Origin: Populus alba
Lineage: Eukaryota; Streptophyta; Magnoliopsida; Malpighiales; Salicaceae
Direction: 5' to 3'
Assembly: GCF_005239225.2 (NCBI RefSeq)
Contig: NC_133294.1
Location: 20,473,631-20,537,630, forward strand
DNA length: 64,000 nucleotides
Shown: positions 11,446-22,539 of the stretch, one piece after another
Layout: every line of letters starts with the position of its first letter
Numbering within the stretch: the first letter of the stretch is position 1
Made by a program: the position numbers and the translations under genes
The notes under the pieces: generated by a model
The model's database searches: none
Told to the model about the DNA's origin: nothing
The model's input: only the letters and a program-made list of their open reading frames with translations

Positions 11446-14400
11446 CTACAGAGGACCCGGAAATGTGCCATTCGCCCTTTGCTCATTCCATCTCTCTACC
11501 TGCCACACGATAACAAACCAAAATTAGGCTTACATAGCATTCATATAGCAGGTCAGGTGACAGACAAGAACGTAGATGCCATTTCAACCATAAAAGAGTA
11601 ATATTATGATCTGCAGCAGTGATTCATGGTTAGGGAATACTCGGCTCCATAACCATCTAAAAAGCCAGCATCGGTACGCAACCCCAAGCATAAAACAGAA
11701 GCTTAAGTATAGTAGACAAAAATAAGATGCCTCGTGAGCAAAGCACTGCTACCAGAATGGTCAAGGACAGAATTTGCCAGTGGCACTTGTAGAAGCGCTT
11801 ACTGCCTAAAACAAAATAAAACATGGATTTGTAGATGGTGTTGACTGACAGGGATGGAGTTGGCTGTTGTTTGATAGGGACTTTTATGGAATATAAGCCT
11901 GTTTAAGAATATGATACAAGATAAAGTGGTGCGGGCTCATATGGCTCATATAATTTTTTTCCAGAGTAAATAAGATACCAAGACAATGTAAACGTTACTA
12001 AAAAACCAAAAACAAATCTGTGAATTAGGGAACTGACCTAATTAGGTTTAATAAGCTTTAATTAATTTATTTTAAAAAAAAATTATGGCGGTAAATAAAA
12101 TGGAAAAAAAATAATAAACAAAAAGGTCAAAAAAGTTAACCTAAACCCATCCGAATTAGAATGCCAAATATGCAACTTAGTCGTGACACTAGGATAACCC
12201 ATCAAAAGTAAATTGAATAAAATAATGAAACTCATATATCTATATGTGTGTGTGTAAATCAATGTTGAAGATGAAATTAAAAAAAAAATATTTAAAAAAA
12301 AACAACTAATAATAAAAATATGAGTCAAATCAGGTTAATTCACTAACCTCGCAATCATAAGCATAAAATTAAGATAATCCTATAGAAAAAAAAGAAAAAA
12401 TAAAAGGTAAGAAAACCAATACTTAATCAATTAAATATTGAATAATAAAATTAAATTTTTTTAAAAAAAATCAAATGTTGAAGGATCTCATCTAATAACG
12501 AAGACCAATTAAATAAGAACATAATAACCTTATAAAAAGTAAAATGAAAAAATTTGAAGCTCAATTTATAGCAAACAAAATATTGAATGACTAAATTAAA
12601 GATAAAAATATAATCCAAAAAAAAAACTCAATCTGAGACTACTCAAGTTTACATACAAAATCTACAACCTAGTTGTGATATTAGAGTAACCTCATCAAAA
12701 ACAAATTCAATAAAACTATAAAGCTTGTTTATCAAACATCCCAATATTGAAAGGTGAGATAACGCAACTCATTTTCAAAATCACCGAAAAATTCAATAAA
12801 AAACAAATAAAAAAATGACATAGCCAATTTCTAATTCAATAAATGTTGAAAGATGAAAATGAACAAATATAAGGTTAAAAACAAGCAAATGCAAACAAAT
12901 CTCCTAAACTTGAGTTAATCTCTCAAATTCACAACCTGTAAAATCCTAAACTTGTGCTTAATCAAAAAGTTCAATTCTCAACCAATTTAATGTTAAAATA
13001 TGAAACTATAAAAAAAAAAATCAATTTAAAAAAGTTGCCGAAGTAAAAAAAATCAATCAAAAGAATAAAAATCAAATTTGATATAAAAAAACATAGAGGG
13101 ACAAAATCGCAAAAAAAATTATATTTAAAAAATTATCTCAAATAACAATAAAAAAAAATAATAACCAAATATAACATATAAAAAAATTAGAAGAAGATGA
13201 AATTTAAAAAAAATTCAATTTTATAAATTATTTAATATAAAATAAACAGTAATAAAAAAAAATTAGAATCAAATCTGAAGAAAAAAATAAAATGAAGAGG
13301 GTCAAACATGCAAATTGATGAGAGACGAGGGGAAAAGCCATTTGTGCAAAACCAGGGGTCCATTGACCATACACGCCACTGCATCATGGAGGAGTCGCTG
13401 TGAAGGCAACATTTGGTTAGTTAAAGACGCCACACAAGGGTTGCCCATGTGTAGACGGGTGCAACATGCCCATCAAACAAATTTTTTTAACAATATTTAT
13501 ATTTATTAAATTACCAAATAAACCCCATGAAACTAATTATAACAATAGAAGGACAAAGAATGGTCTTCGATAACAACTTAAGATTTTTTTTATTTTAAAG
13601 GTAATTAAATCACTTCACTATACATAAAAAAATTAAAAAGACAAAAAAATCCTCTAAGTAAGTTTAATATTTTTCTTTTAAGTATAATTAAGTCCTTTTA
13701 GTGTAAAAAAAAAATGATCAGACCGATTTGTTCGAATACATTTATAAATGACCAAGACATATTACCCCCCCTGATACAAAGGTTGTTGGTTTTTTTAGAA
13801 TGACAAAATAGCCATATCTATAGTGAACTTGCGACTTGGTGCATCTGGATGGCTGATGACTTTTAGTTTTTTTTTATTTATTTAATTTGATGCGCCTGTT
13901 TATGATGAGGGAAATGCGATTGTCTTTTCCATGACAGCAAGTCATGTTGACATCAAAAAGATAGAAAGCCTGACTAAAAGTGTAAAGATGGACCTTATAG
14001 AGTCCCTAAAGGTAAAACCCTGAATGCCAGGTGCCGGAGGTTTAATATGTGATGAGAGCAATGATTTTCAGGACGCTTTGCACACAAATTGGGACACCAA
14101 TTGACATGGAATTTGGAGTTCAAAAATTTCATCCTGAATAGCAGGTTCGAAGATAATGCTCAATCAGATCAACAAAGGAGTCAACAGTGTGGATTTCAAT
14201 GCACCTTTGGACAAATAAATCTAGAGTTGAGCAGAGGACTTGGTTGTGAGAGCATAGTATATTAATCTTAAAGGTGATGCTTACGCTCTTCCAGTTGAAA
14301 ACTAAGATTATGTCAAGACTTCAAGATTCTTTACTTACAAGACTTTTATGCTAGGTATACATTATTAGACATGTAAGAGCATTAAACAGCTTTTGAACAG

Positions 14401-16129
14401 CCTGTGTTGTTGAAAGTAAAAACTAATATCATACTCCTTAGTTTATTGAAGATCTCAGATATACGTACCCATTCACTAGGGCAGAGAGAACGATAATATT
14501 TGGCAAACTTATCACACTCTGAAGCACCTTCACCCTTGGCAGCTACGCACCTGGAGAAAATCATAAGAATCAATGTTTTATCTTGGAAGAAAGAGCCAAT
14601 GTCAAGTCGGAAAAACAATGACAAAAAAAAAAAGATAACGTGATAAAAACAAATGAAGCATCGGCATGGTTTCACTCACCGATGATATTCAATGTATCTG
14701 GTAAAGCAGTGCCTTGTTTGATTTGTGGTTGGGAAGCGGTAATCAGCTGGTGCTGTCTCAAGCTACAGATCAACAAGGCAATCCCAACACGGAAATAAAA
14801 ATATGGGAAGCACAGATATGAAAGTAGAATGAATATGACAAAATTATGCCATCATCAAGCAGAATATCTTGATACATGGTTACCTTAATCTCCTTCTTCT
14901 CTTCCGCAGCTTCTTCTCCTGAGTTCTCTTCTGTACCTTCATTGGTTTCTTCAGCAGCGGCAGGAGCATCTTCACTGCTGCTTTCATCAGTAGTGGGAGC
15001 TTCAGTGCTTTCTTCAGCGGCAGAAGGTGTATCTTCAGTTTTTTCTTCAGCAGCAAGTGGTGGTGCTTCCTCAGCTTTCTCCACGGCCTCCTCAGAAACA
15101 GCAGTCACTGGCGTCTCCTCTTCTTTTACTTCTACAGGATTTGAAACCACATCTGTCTTCTCTTCTTTTCCCTTCAGTTCGTATCGCTGCATGTCAAAGC
15201 ATGAGATGAAAGAGGTTATTTATTCAGTATTAATAGCATGCCGATGCAGAAAGAATTTGTTGAGCATGCTAAATGGCCAAAGGGCTGGAGGTTTAAACAT
15301 CTGATCACACTTCAAACGATGCACTTGTATAGGTTACTGGAAAAAGGACGTTTACATGTCAAGTTCTAAAACGTAGAGACGTTGCAAGTAATTTTTCTAA
15401 AAGAATCAATGTTTTTTACAAATCAGCTTGCAACGGATAAGCTCAGAACGTATGAACTGGTCAAGCTGCAGGTGATTTTAAACTTAAGTAGGAGCCTATA
15501 TTGAGATCAACCAGACTGCCTCTCTCAACTGTTAAACTTGTGTTGATCTCTTGATGAAGCTCAAGCTTAATGGGCATCACAAAACACAACAACAAGGCTG
15601 AGACATCAATCCATTGGGTCACAATCCTACACTAACTTATTCTTTGCTACTTCAATTCGGCAATTGAAACATACTCACAGGTCCAGTAGAAAAGGCATTC
15701 ACTTTTGACAAAACAGACAGAACTTGGTACCGAAAAATAAAAATGCAAGTTTCAGTGACATTATTAACATAAAGAAGAACACTATTGAGAAAATGTTTCA
15801 CAGCAAAACCTCGCCAATTGCACATCCCTTGTGCAAAACACATATTTTTGCATAACCTATAACAACTACAAATTGAAATCATCACTCTTCCACAGACCAA
15901 AAGAATTAATCAGAATCAACCATCGAATTTCACCTTTATGATTTAGAACAAAACCAAAAATATAAAAATATTTTTTAAAAAAAATCCAGATAATGAATCA
16001 AGCGCAAAACCATCCTCAAAGAAGTCTCATTTTCTCTAACAAATTTCTATGTTAAATGAAAATGAATAAGGATCCGAACTAAATCCAAGCTAGAGAGACC
16101 TCAGATAGTGTCGGGGTTTCGGTGGCCAT
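11446..16129 (-). CDS. COX6B: Cytochrome c oxidase subunit 6b (COX6B), long-intron gene
   Basis: Minus-strand exons 16100..16129, 14884..15186, 14680..14762, 14469..14550 and 11446..11499, GT-AG throughout with matching phases; 183 aa. Residues 1 to about 110 are a Glu/Ala/Thr-rich acidic extension typical of the long plant form. The C-terminal domain holds the twin-cysteine helices: CFTRYIEYHRC (CX9C) and CDKFAKYYRSLC (CX10C), the substrate pattern of the Mia40 import pathway. The last exon encodes VERWNEQRANGTFPGPL, the conserved end of the family. The protein is a peripheral intermembrane-space subunit of complex IV that stabilises the dimer. Notable is the last intron, about 2.97 kb and full of AT-rich repeat; without the distant exon the frame would run on past SEW into an unrelated tail. 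The start is the ATG in a short ten-codon first exon. Confidence 0.92.
12083..13740. repeat. AT-rich dispersed element inside the last COX6B intron
   Basis: About 1.65 kb of A-rich sequence with internal diverged units, for example GTCGTGACACTAGGATAACC at 12181 and GTTGTGATATTAGAGTAACC at 12674, each followed by a CATCAAAA..AAATT-AATAAAA stretch. The right end (13306..13600) is less AT-rich and ends with TTTATATTTATTAAA then AACTAATTATAA. The same order of features recurs at 60.75-62.8 kb, so this is one copy of a repeat family. No transposase-like reading frame. Confidence 0.6.
13741..14468. other. Remaining part of the long COX6B intron
   Basis: Moderately complex sequence between the AT-rich element and the penultimate exon. 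No exon, transposon terminus or RNA gene recognised. Confidence 0.4.
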
Positions 16130-16590
16130 TTTTGTGGAAGAAGAAGCGACAGCTTTGCAGTTGAGTTGGTTCAACAAGAGCGAGCGGCCAATCAATGATG
16201 TCGAGAAGAGAAACAAAGTCAGCTTTTGGGTTAGGTTATGAACTGCCTGGCCTCACCACTCACCAGCAGCTTCTTTTACCTCGTTGCTGTGCTAGTAAAC
16301 TTGGTGCAAGCTGAGTTGTAAACTTGCAATACGAGTCCACTCATTGCAGGCCACGTTTCCATTTCACGGTAGTGAAAGATAGCTTTTGGAAGCTACTGGC
16401 TGGCTGGCTCGGATTGATTTTATTTTTCTTGGACCGATGAATGGGGGGGATTGAGATGAGAACTGGGCCGAGCTTAGAGAGATTAGTCTCGACTCAAAGA
16501 AATGTAAAAGAAAAGGCTCATGGAAATGTTTCTAGTTCAATAAGATTCCCTCTTTTTCAAGATAACTTCTTTTCTGCTTTTAGACCCTGA
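16130..16590. promoter_or_regulatory. Upstream region of COX6B
   Basis: Less AT-rich than the flanking DNA, as is usual for promoter and 5' UTR. No clear TATA box could be chosen; assignment is by position only. Confidence 0.35.
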
Positions 16591-16790
16591 TTATTTTTTT
16601 ATTTTTAAAATAATTTAAAAATAAATTATTTATTTTTTTTTTAAATTAATATTTTTTAAGTATTTTTTAAATTATTTTAATATATTGATGTCAAAATAAT
16701 TTATAAAAAATAAAATAAAATATTTTAATATATTTACGAGTGAAAAATAATTTAAAAAATAAAAACTTTTAGTCACCGGTGTGACTTGAG
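16590..16790. repeat. AT-rich MITE-like copy (GTGTTTGG family)
   Basis: Contains the family core ATTTTAATATATTGATGTCAAAAT followed by poly-A/T tracts and a second ATTTTAATATATTT block. The core equals that of the better preserved element at 33.2 kb. Terminal inverted repeats are not clear here. Confidence 0.5.
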
Positions 16791-17694
16791 AGAAAAAAGG
16801 GAGAGTGGGGATTTTTTAAATGATCTGCGGGAAAAGAAATTTGAAGAACGCAATAAAAACAAACGAATTTACAAAAGTTTTTGATATATTCTGATATAAC
16901 AGTGTCTTAGCAATGCGATAAAAACAAACAAACAAGAGCTTCGATATACTTCGATGTACAGCTTTTTTTCACGTTTGGCTGGTTATTTTAATGTTCATGG
17001 TTTTACAGCCCGCCCATTTTCATCCATCCAATCGTCAGCTGAATAAAGCTCAATTATAATCTGTTCGTTTGCTTGTCAATTATTATTCGAGAAGGGCTTC
17101 GAGAGTATTTATAAAAGGAATAAACGCAGCTCAAAGCGACAAACTGGTGGATGCGTTTCGTGCTGTGTTTGGGTAGCAGCAAATTATTATCTGGATGTGA
17201 TCATGCACGAAAAAACTAGGCAAACATGTAAATATGCGCACTCGCGGTTGATGTTTTGCTTGTCCCCGCCATTACGAGACATAACTTTCCAATTTCCATC
17301 ATGAATTTGATTGGCCTCGAATGCAAAGAGAAAAATGCTTCTGCTGCTGTCGATGAAGCCTTGTTGGTGCTTTTGATGGAAGACTGTGGATGCGTCCTAA
17401 AAGAACTCCGGGACTTGCAGCGCTTGCTTCTTTTAACCACCAAAAAATTATGTACCCCGTGAAACAGGAAAAAAAGGAAAAAGAAAAGGAGTCATGGAAT
17501 TATCAGCGTCTAAAAGAATATATTTCGTTTGCTTGATTGAGTGACTGTATAAGTTAACGGGCAAGAAACACCTGATTAGGTTAAAAGTTTTAACGTCTTT
17601 GTTGACTAAAACAGTGACTCAGTACACGCTTGACTGCTCAATAATCAGTTGCTCGTAATTTAATATCTTACCATGTCATTTTAAGAGGTGATAA

Positions 17695-17880
17695 TAGGTG
17701 ATAACAGTCATTTTTTAAAATGTTTTTAATTTAAAATATATTAAAATAATTTATTTTATTTTAAAAAAATTATTTTTGATATCAAAATAATTTAAAAATA
17801 TCAAAAATATATTAATTTAAAATAAAAAATAAAAAAATTTATTTTTTTTCAAAAAACGTTTCCTAAATGTAATGTTAAGC
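17695..17880. repeat. AT-rich MITE-like copy
   Basis: ATATATTAAAATAATTTATTTT, then TTTTTGATATCAAAATAATTT and a TTTTTTTCAAAAAACGTTTCC end: the family core in reverse orientation relative to the copy at 33.2 kb. Confidence 0.45.
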
Positions 17881-17929
17881 ATTGCTTAAACTATACACAC
17901 GCGGGATTTCTGGCCTGCACTTTGCAAAA

Positions 17930-19060
17930 TTTATAAAACTTGTTTAATTTTAAAAAGTTGTAATTCATGAAATTTTGAATTTGAGTTGAATAAAAAAAAT
18001 TAATTTTTAGTCAATTTAATTATAATGGATAAAATCATAAAAAAAAGATATTGACGAAAAGAATGGACTCATGGCACAAAAACGATCAAGGAAAAAAGGT
18101 TGATATATGGAAAAACAAGAAAACTCATACGAATTTTCTTAATTTATACAAATGTCTCAAGCACATGACCCATTAAATTCCAGACCAAGATTTAGTCAAT
18201 AAGTTCAATTCATAACCAATTTAATATCGATTAGATAAAGTAAATTCAACAAAGAGAAGCAATTAAAAAGATCCAACAAAACCCAAATTATTTTATAAAT
18301 AAATGGAAAATCCTATAGAAAACAAACAAACAAGAATATTTTTTAAAACTTATCTAAAATAAAACAAATAGCAATCAAAACAATAAGAACTAGATTTAAA
18401 AGAAACAAAAAATAAAGGGTTTTGAAATATAAAAACAATTCTAACCATGTAAATTGTTTAAAAAATTATTTTGAACACTAGAGAAAGGGTTCGGGAAAAA
18501 AAATATAAATCTAACGAATTAATCAATAAAACACAAAAAATAATGATAAATAAAATGACTTGAGATAACCGGGTCTTTTTTAAAACCAACAAAAAAGCCC
18601 GCACAATTTTTTTTTAAAAAAGAACTTTGTCTTCAATTGAATAAATAGTAAGGGATGAAACATGAAAAAAAAAAAAAAAACTTAGACAAAGGAAAACAAA
18701 AACCAAGTAAAACCAGACAAATATCCTAAATCTGATCACATTTTAAAACTCGCAACCCTTAAAACGCTAGATTCGAGTCCAGTCATAAAGTTCATCATAA
18801 ACCAATTTTTAAAACTTGGTAAGGCAAAAATATTGGTGTTCAAATGAACATGGATTAAATTTGATATGAAAAAATATTGAAAGAATGTGAAATCATAAAA
18901 CAAAAACAGTTTTTAAAAAGAATATAAAAATAACAATAAAAAGAACGAGGATTAAATTTGACAGATAAAAATATGTAAGAGGGATGAAATTGAAAGGGCA
19001 TGCCAATTTTATAAATTATTTAAGATAAAAATAATCATAATAAAAATAAAATGAATCAAA
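17930..19060. repeat. AT-rich dispersed repeat, partial copies
   Basis: Shares short motifs with the 12.1-13.7 kb and 60.8-62.8 kb elements, for example TGACTTGAGATAACCGGGTC near 18558 against TGACTCGAGATAATCGGGAC near 61675, and repeated CCAATTTTA-type blocks. Several sub-copies appear to be run together. Confidence 0.45.
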
Positions 19061-19659
19061 TATGAAAGAATCAACAAATTATAATATGATACAGTTATAG
19101 ATAGCACTGAGAAAAAAAATGTTTTGCAGTGAAAAAAAATGTTTCATCATACAACATAGCACTGAGAATCAAGCTATATTTATATACTTGACACTTTTTT
19201 ATGGCTCGTTTGATATTATAATATGATACAGTTATAGATATTTTTAGATTGGTCACAACTTCTTTACTATTTAAATCTACTTGAGTTTGATTAACGTTAT
19301 AACCACACACACACATATATTAATCTAATGTAAAAAAAATAAAAAAGATACGGAGGGCTGGAAAAAGTTTGGGAAACAGGGGTGTTGGTTGGCGATGAAA
19401 GATGATATGCCAACCCCCTTTTGCAGCCTTGATCTCTAAAGTCACGGTGATGCCATCTCTGTTACTGAAATTTGTTGTACGATTCACATCCTACTGTAAC
19501 GCCAGTTTGACCGGCAATAGAAAATTCCAAGAGATATAATAATGATTTGTTTCGTTCGATAAAACAAACAGCATTAACTATACTCATCAAAAACGTGTGG
19601 TAACGTGCTTAGTTGCGCATTTTCAAAGATCTTGATTTATTTATTTTTATTTTTTTGTC

Positions 19660-20080
19660 TTTTCAATTACTTTTTTACACCGATAACAAATTTATATTTT
19701 AAAAAATAAAAAATAATATTTATTTATTTTTCTAAAAGTAACTGCTATTGGTCTGAAATGGAGACCTACAGAGTGTTTTGTCACTGTGGTTATAAAATAT
19801 TTTTTTAAAAAATTATTTATTATTTATTTATTTTTTTTTAAATTAATATATTTTTAGATCATTTTAATATGTTGATATAAAAAAATAATTTTTTTAAAAA
19901 AATTTATGTGTTTTGAAATAAAAAAGAATTGCTATCACATTCTCAAACCCCTTCTTAATATGTTTTTAGTCAAAATTTAATTTTAATGTGTTAATGTTAA
20001 AAATAAATTTTAAAAAATAAAAAAAATATTATTTAAAAATAAAAGTTACTTTAAAAAATAATTTTTAAAAGGCTTTCTCA
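19660..20080. repeat. Two adjacent MITE-like copies
   Basis: Two clusters of the family core (ATTTTAATATGTTGATATAAAA near 19861 and AATTTTAATGTGTTAATGTTAAA near 19979) separated by a TGCTATCACATTCTCAAACCCC-like junction that resembles element ends. Edges are approximate. Confidence 0.45.
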
Positions 20081-21415
20081 CACCCATTAGTAATTGAGTT
20101 GGGAAAGATAAAACCCTTAAACTCGGTCCTCCCGGTTCAATTTCTTTTCTTCATTTTTAAAAGAAGAAATTACATCGTAATCACTTTACTCATAGTTTGA
20201 AATTGTGACTCCATCAACAATGGAGGAAAAGAAAAGGAAAGGCAAATCACGTGGAGCCACTGGATCAGTCAAAGGACCTGCAACAAGCAAGGAAATAATA
20301 ATTTGATTTAATTTTGGGTGGCAGTGGAAAGTCCAGAGACAGCCCTGTTCCGAGTATCGATGGGGCCTACTTCGGAAAGAGAAAACAAAGGGAGAGAGAA
20401 AACAACAAGCATCGTGGGCACACTTTAAAACAAAAATAAGATTAGATACAGAATTGGTATTTAGTAGTGCAAAATAATAATAATAATAATAATTTATTCT
20501 CCTGATAGAGAGATGCGTGCCTTCTTTTACGGGTCGTGTCCTTTCTCTTCTTTTAAGCCTACAAAACCAATCAGTAAAAAGCAAAAGGAAAAACCACATC
20601 ATAAACAAACTCCCATACACACTCCCTTTACCGCTTTCCTCCCTCCCACTTGCAACTGCCTGTCATCTGTTAATACGAGGGGTGTTTTTGATATCCCACC
20701 ATAGTTTTTAAAATCTCTTCACAAACCTACCCCGGTCAATATTCTTTTTGGAAAATAAGATGGTTCGATGAAAATCACATGCGGCGTTGTAATTTCAAGG
20801 GAGATGAGATAAAAGAGGGAAAAAAAGAAGAAAGAGATTTTGTAATCACATTAAATTTTTAATTATTAAAAAATACTCGATGAAATAAATATATAAAATA
20901 TCAAGATAGGCTATCAACTATATTTCTTTTGCAATGTTCGTGCATTCTTCTCGTCAAATGTTTTCTAATAATACCGTTATACTAGGATTGCATGTATCTG
21001 TTAATCTTTGGGGTGTTTTTTCCTTTTTAATATAGTTGAAAAAAACTTTCGGCTGTCTAAATTTTCTTTTGGAAAATAAGATAAAAATCGTAGTCTAATT
21101 TTAAAATATCGTACTTGGTAACTGCAGTTGTTACCAGATTGTGTTCTTCTTTTTTTTTAAAAAAAAATTGATTAATGCTAATTTCACAATTCTTGGGGTT
21201 AATTTTCAAAAAAATATAATATAATCTGTGTGACCCTACAGCTACCCAACCTAAACACCTCTTTTGAAGTCTGCCACAGAGAAGAAGATAAGAGCTTCCC
21301 CACAGAAACACAAGCAGCAGCAGGAGCTTCCCCTTGCACGCGCATATACATGATATTTATTACCAGATCATTAGAATAGATCTAGAAAGAAAGAGAGTGT
21401 GTTTTTGTTTCTCCA

Positions 21416-22396
21416 ATGGATAAAAGCTGTCAATCATCTGGCGATTCTACAATCACCAGTGGTAATAGCAGCACCCACAACACCGCCATCGACAACAACA
21501 GAGATCACTATCTCAAACACCTCAACAAACTCTCTCACAAGATCTCCAAACCCCCAATCACAACCACCACCGCAAATATAAAAAAGGGCCCCTTTGATCA
21601 ACCCTGTCAGCAGCAATCACAAACGCAACTGATATCTCAGCCATCATCACAACAGCAACAAAATCAAAATCTGCAGGGGCAGCAGCATCAGCATCAACCG
21701 CCTGTTTACAATATAAACAAGAATGATTTCCGTGACGTGGTACAAAAACTAACAGGATCTCCAGCTCATGAGAGATTCTCTACACCTCCACCCATACACC
21801 CACCCAAAGCTCAAAGCTCTCGCTTACAACGTATTCGTCCTCCGCCCTTGGCTCACGTTAGCAACCGCCCTCCTCCTTCGTTGAACAGCACCATCCCACC
21901 TCCTCAACAACCACCCCTGACCACCGTGCAGAACCCTAACCCCTCCGCCTCTGCCACAAACAGTTTCATCCAACGGTCAACGGCACCTCTCTCCCCGTTA
22001 CCGCCATTCCCGGCTGTTCACGCGGCGGCGGAATCGCCTGTTTCTGCTTACATGCGGTACCTCCAGAACACGATCTCTGCCGTTGATTCTAACAAGCAGT
22101 TCTCGGGATTCTCGCCGCTGGCCCCGTTGGTTTCACCTCGATGGAACAATCTGATGGCTCCACAACAGCAATTTGCCATGCCACCCCCGCAACAAGTAAT
22201 GAACCTCTCGCAGTCAGCAGGCATGGTCGCACCACAGCCGCAGTTTCAATTGCCAACGTCACCGCTGCCATTTGGATGCATGAACTCACCGCGGTCTCCA
22301 TATCCTCTGCTTTCTCCGAGTTTGTTGCTTTCGCCATCTTCATTTCCTCTCTCACCAACAGTGCCCGTTACTAGCCCTAGATGGAGAGGTCTTTGA
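21416..22396 (+). CDS. VQ9: VQ motif-containing protein, VQ9-like
   Basis: Single-exon frame of 326 aa. The N-terminus MDKSCQSSGDS, then RDHYLKHLNKLSHKISKP near residues 35-52, a Gln-rich linker, and the diagnostic VQ block NINKNDFRDVVQKLTGSPAHER with FRDVVQKLTG at residues 105-114. After it come Pro-rich stretches, TAPLSPLPPFPAVHAAAESP, a SAYMRYLQN block near 215 and a PLAPLVSPRW block, with a second SPRW near the end. These match the VQ9/VQ14 (HAIKU1) subgroup, closest in my recollection to Arabidopsis VQ9 (At1g78310), a nuclear partner that represses WRKY8 DNA binding in salt stress. VQ genes are typically intronless, as here. The codon run is uninterrupted and the start is the first Met in frame. 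A CCAG|GTAAGC donor 29 bases after the stop hints at a 3' UTR intron. Confidence 0.9.
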   Translation: MDKSCQSSGDSTITSGNSSTHNTAIDNNRDHYLKHLNKLSHKISKPPITTTTANIKKGPFDQPCQQQSQTQLISQPSSQQQQNQNLQGQQHQHQPPVYNINKNDFRDVVQKLTGSPAHERFSTPPPIHPPKAQSSRLQRIRPPPLAHVSNRPPPSLNSTIPPPQQPPLTTVQNPNPSASATNSFIQRSTAPLSPLPPFPAVHAAAESPVSAYMRYLQNTISAVDSNKQFSGFSPLAPLVSPRWNNLMAPQQQFAMPPPQQVMNLSQSAGMVAPQPQFQLPTSPLPFGCMNSPRSPYPLLSPSLLLSPSSFPLSPTVPVTSPRWRGL

Positions 22397-22432
22397 AAGT
22401 TCAATTAATTTTATTCTTCTCCAGGTAAGCGT

Positions 22433-22539
22433 TATTATTATTATTATTAATAGTACGAACAGACCTTGTCTTTTTAGTTTGAGGGTTAGGGATTTTAGAT
22501 TTATTTACCTTTTTATTATTATTATTATTATTATTATTA
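22433..22539. repeat. (TTA)n / (ATT)n microsatellites downstream of VQ9
   Basis: Two trinucleotide tracts, near 22433..22449 and 22515..22539, just after the VQ9 stop and the possible 3' UTR intron donor. Confidence 0.8.

Larger units (their letters stand above)
16790..21415. other. Repeat-rich intergenic stretch upstream of the VQ gene
   Basis: Holds two short opposing reading frames at 17216..17462 with no domain I recognise, MITE-like cores near 17695..17880, 19660..19740 and 19790..20080, an AT-rich dispersed-repeat segment at about 17930..19060, and an (AAT)n microsatellite near 20475. From about 20.5 kb the sequence turns less AT-rich and should contain the VQ-gene promoter. No confident exon. 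Confidence 0.5.

Noticed and set aside
13315..13509. 64-codon frame in the COX6B intron
   Set aside because: Falls in the less AT-rich end of a dispersed repeat; the related copy at 62.4 kb does not keep the frame.
14876..15304. 142-codon plus-strand frame, Ser-rich
   Set aside because: Exact antisense of the Glu/Ala-rich COX6B exon; the open frame is a by-product of that codon bias.
17216..17462. Two opposing short frames as a small gene
   Set aside because: Neither strand shows a family motif or a signal; kept only as a remark in the intergenic entry.
20186..20620. 144-codon minus-strand frame with a poly-Tyr stretch
   Set aside because: The tyrosines come from an (AAT)n microsatellite; no domain or splice context. 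Overlaps the VQ9 promoter side.
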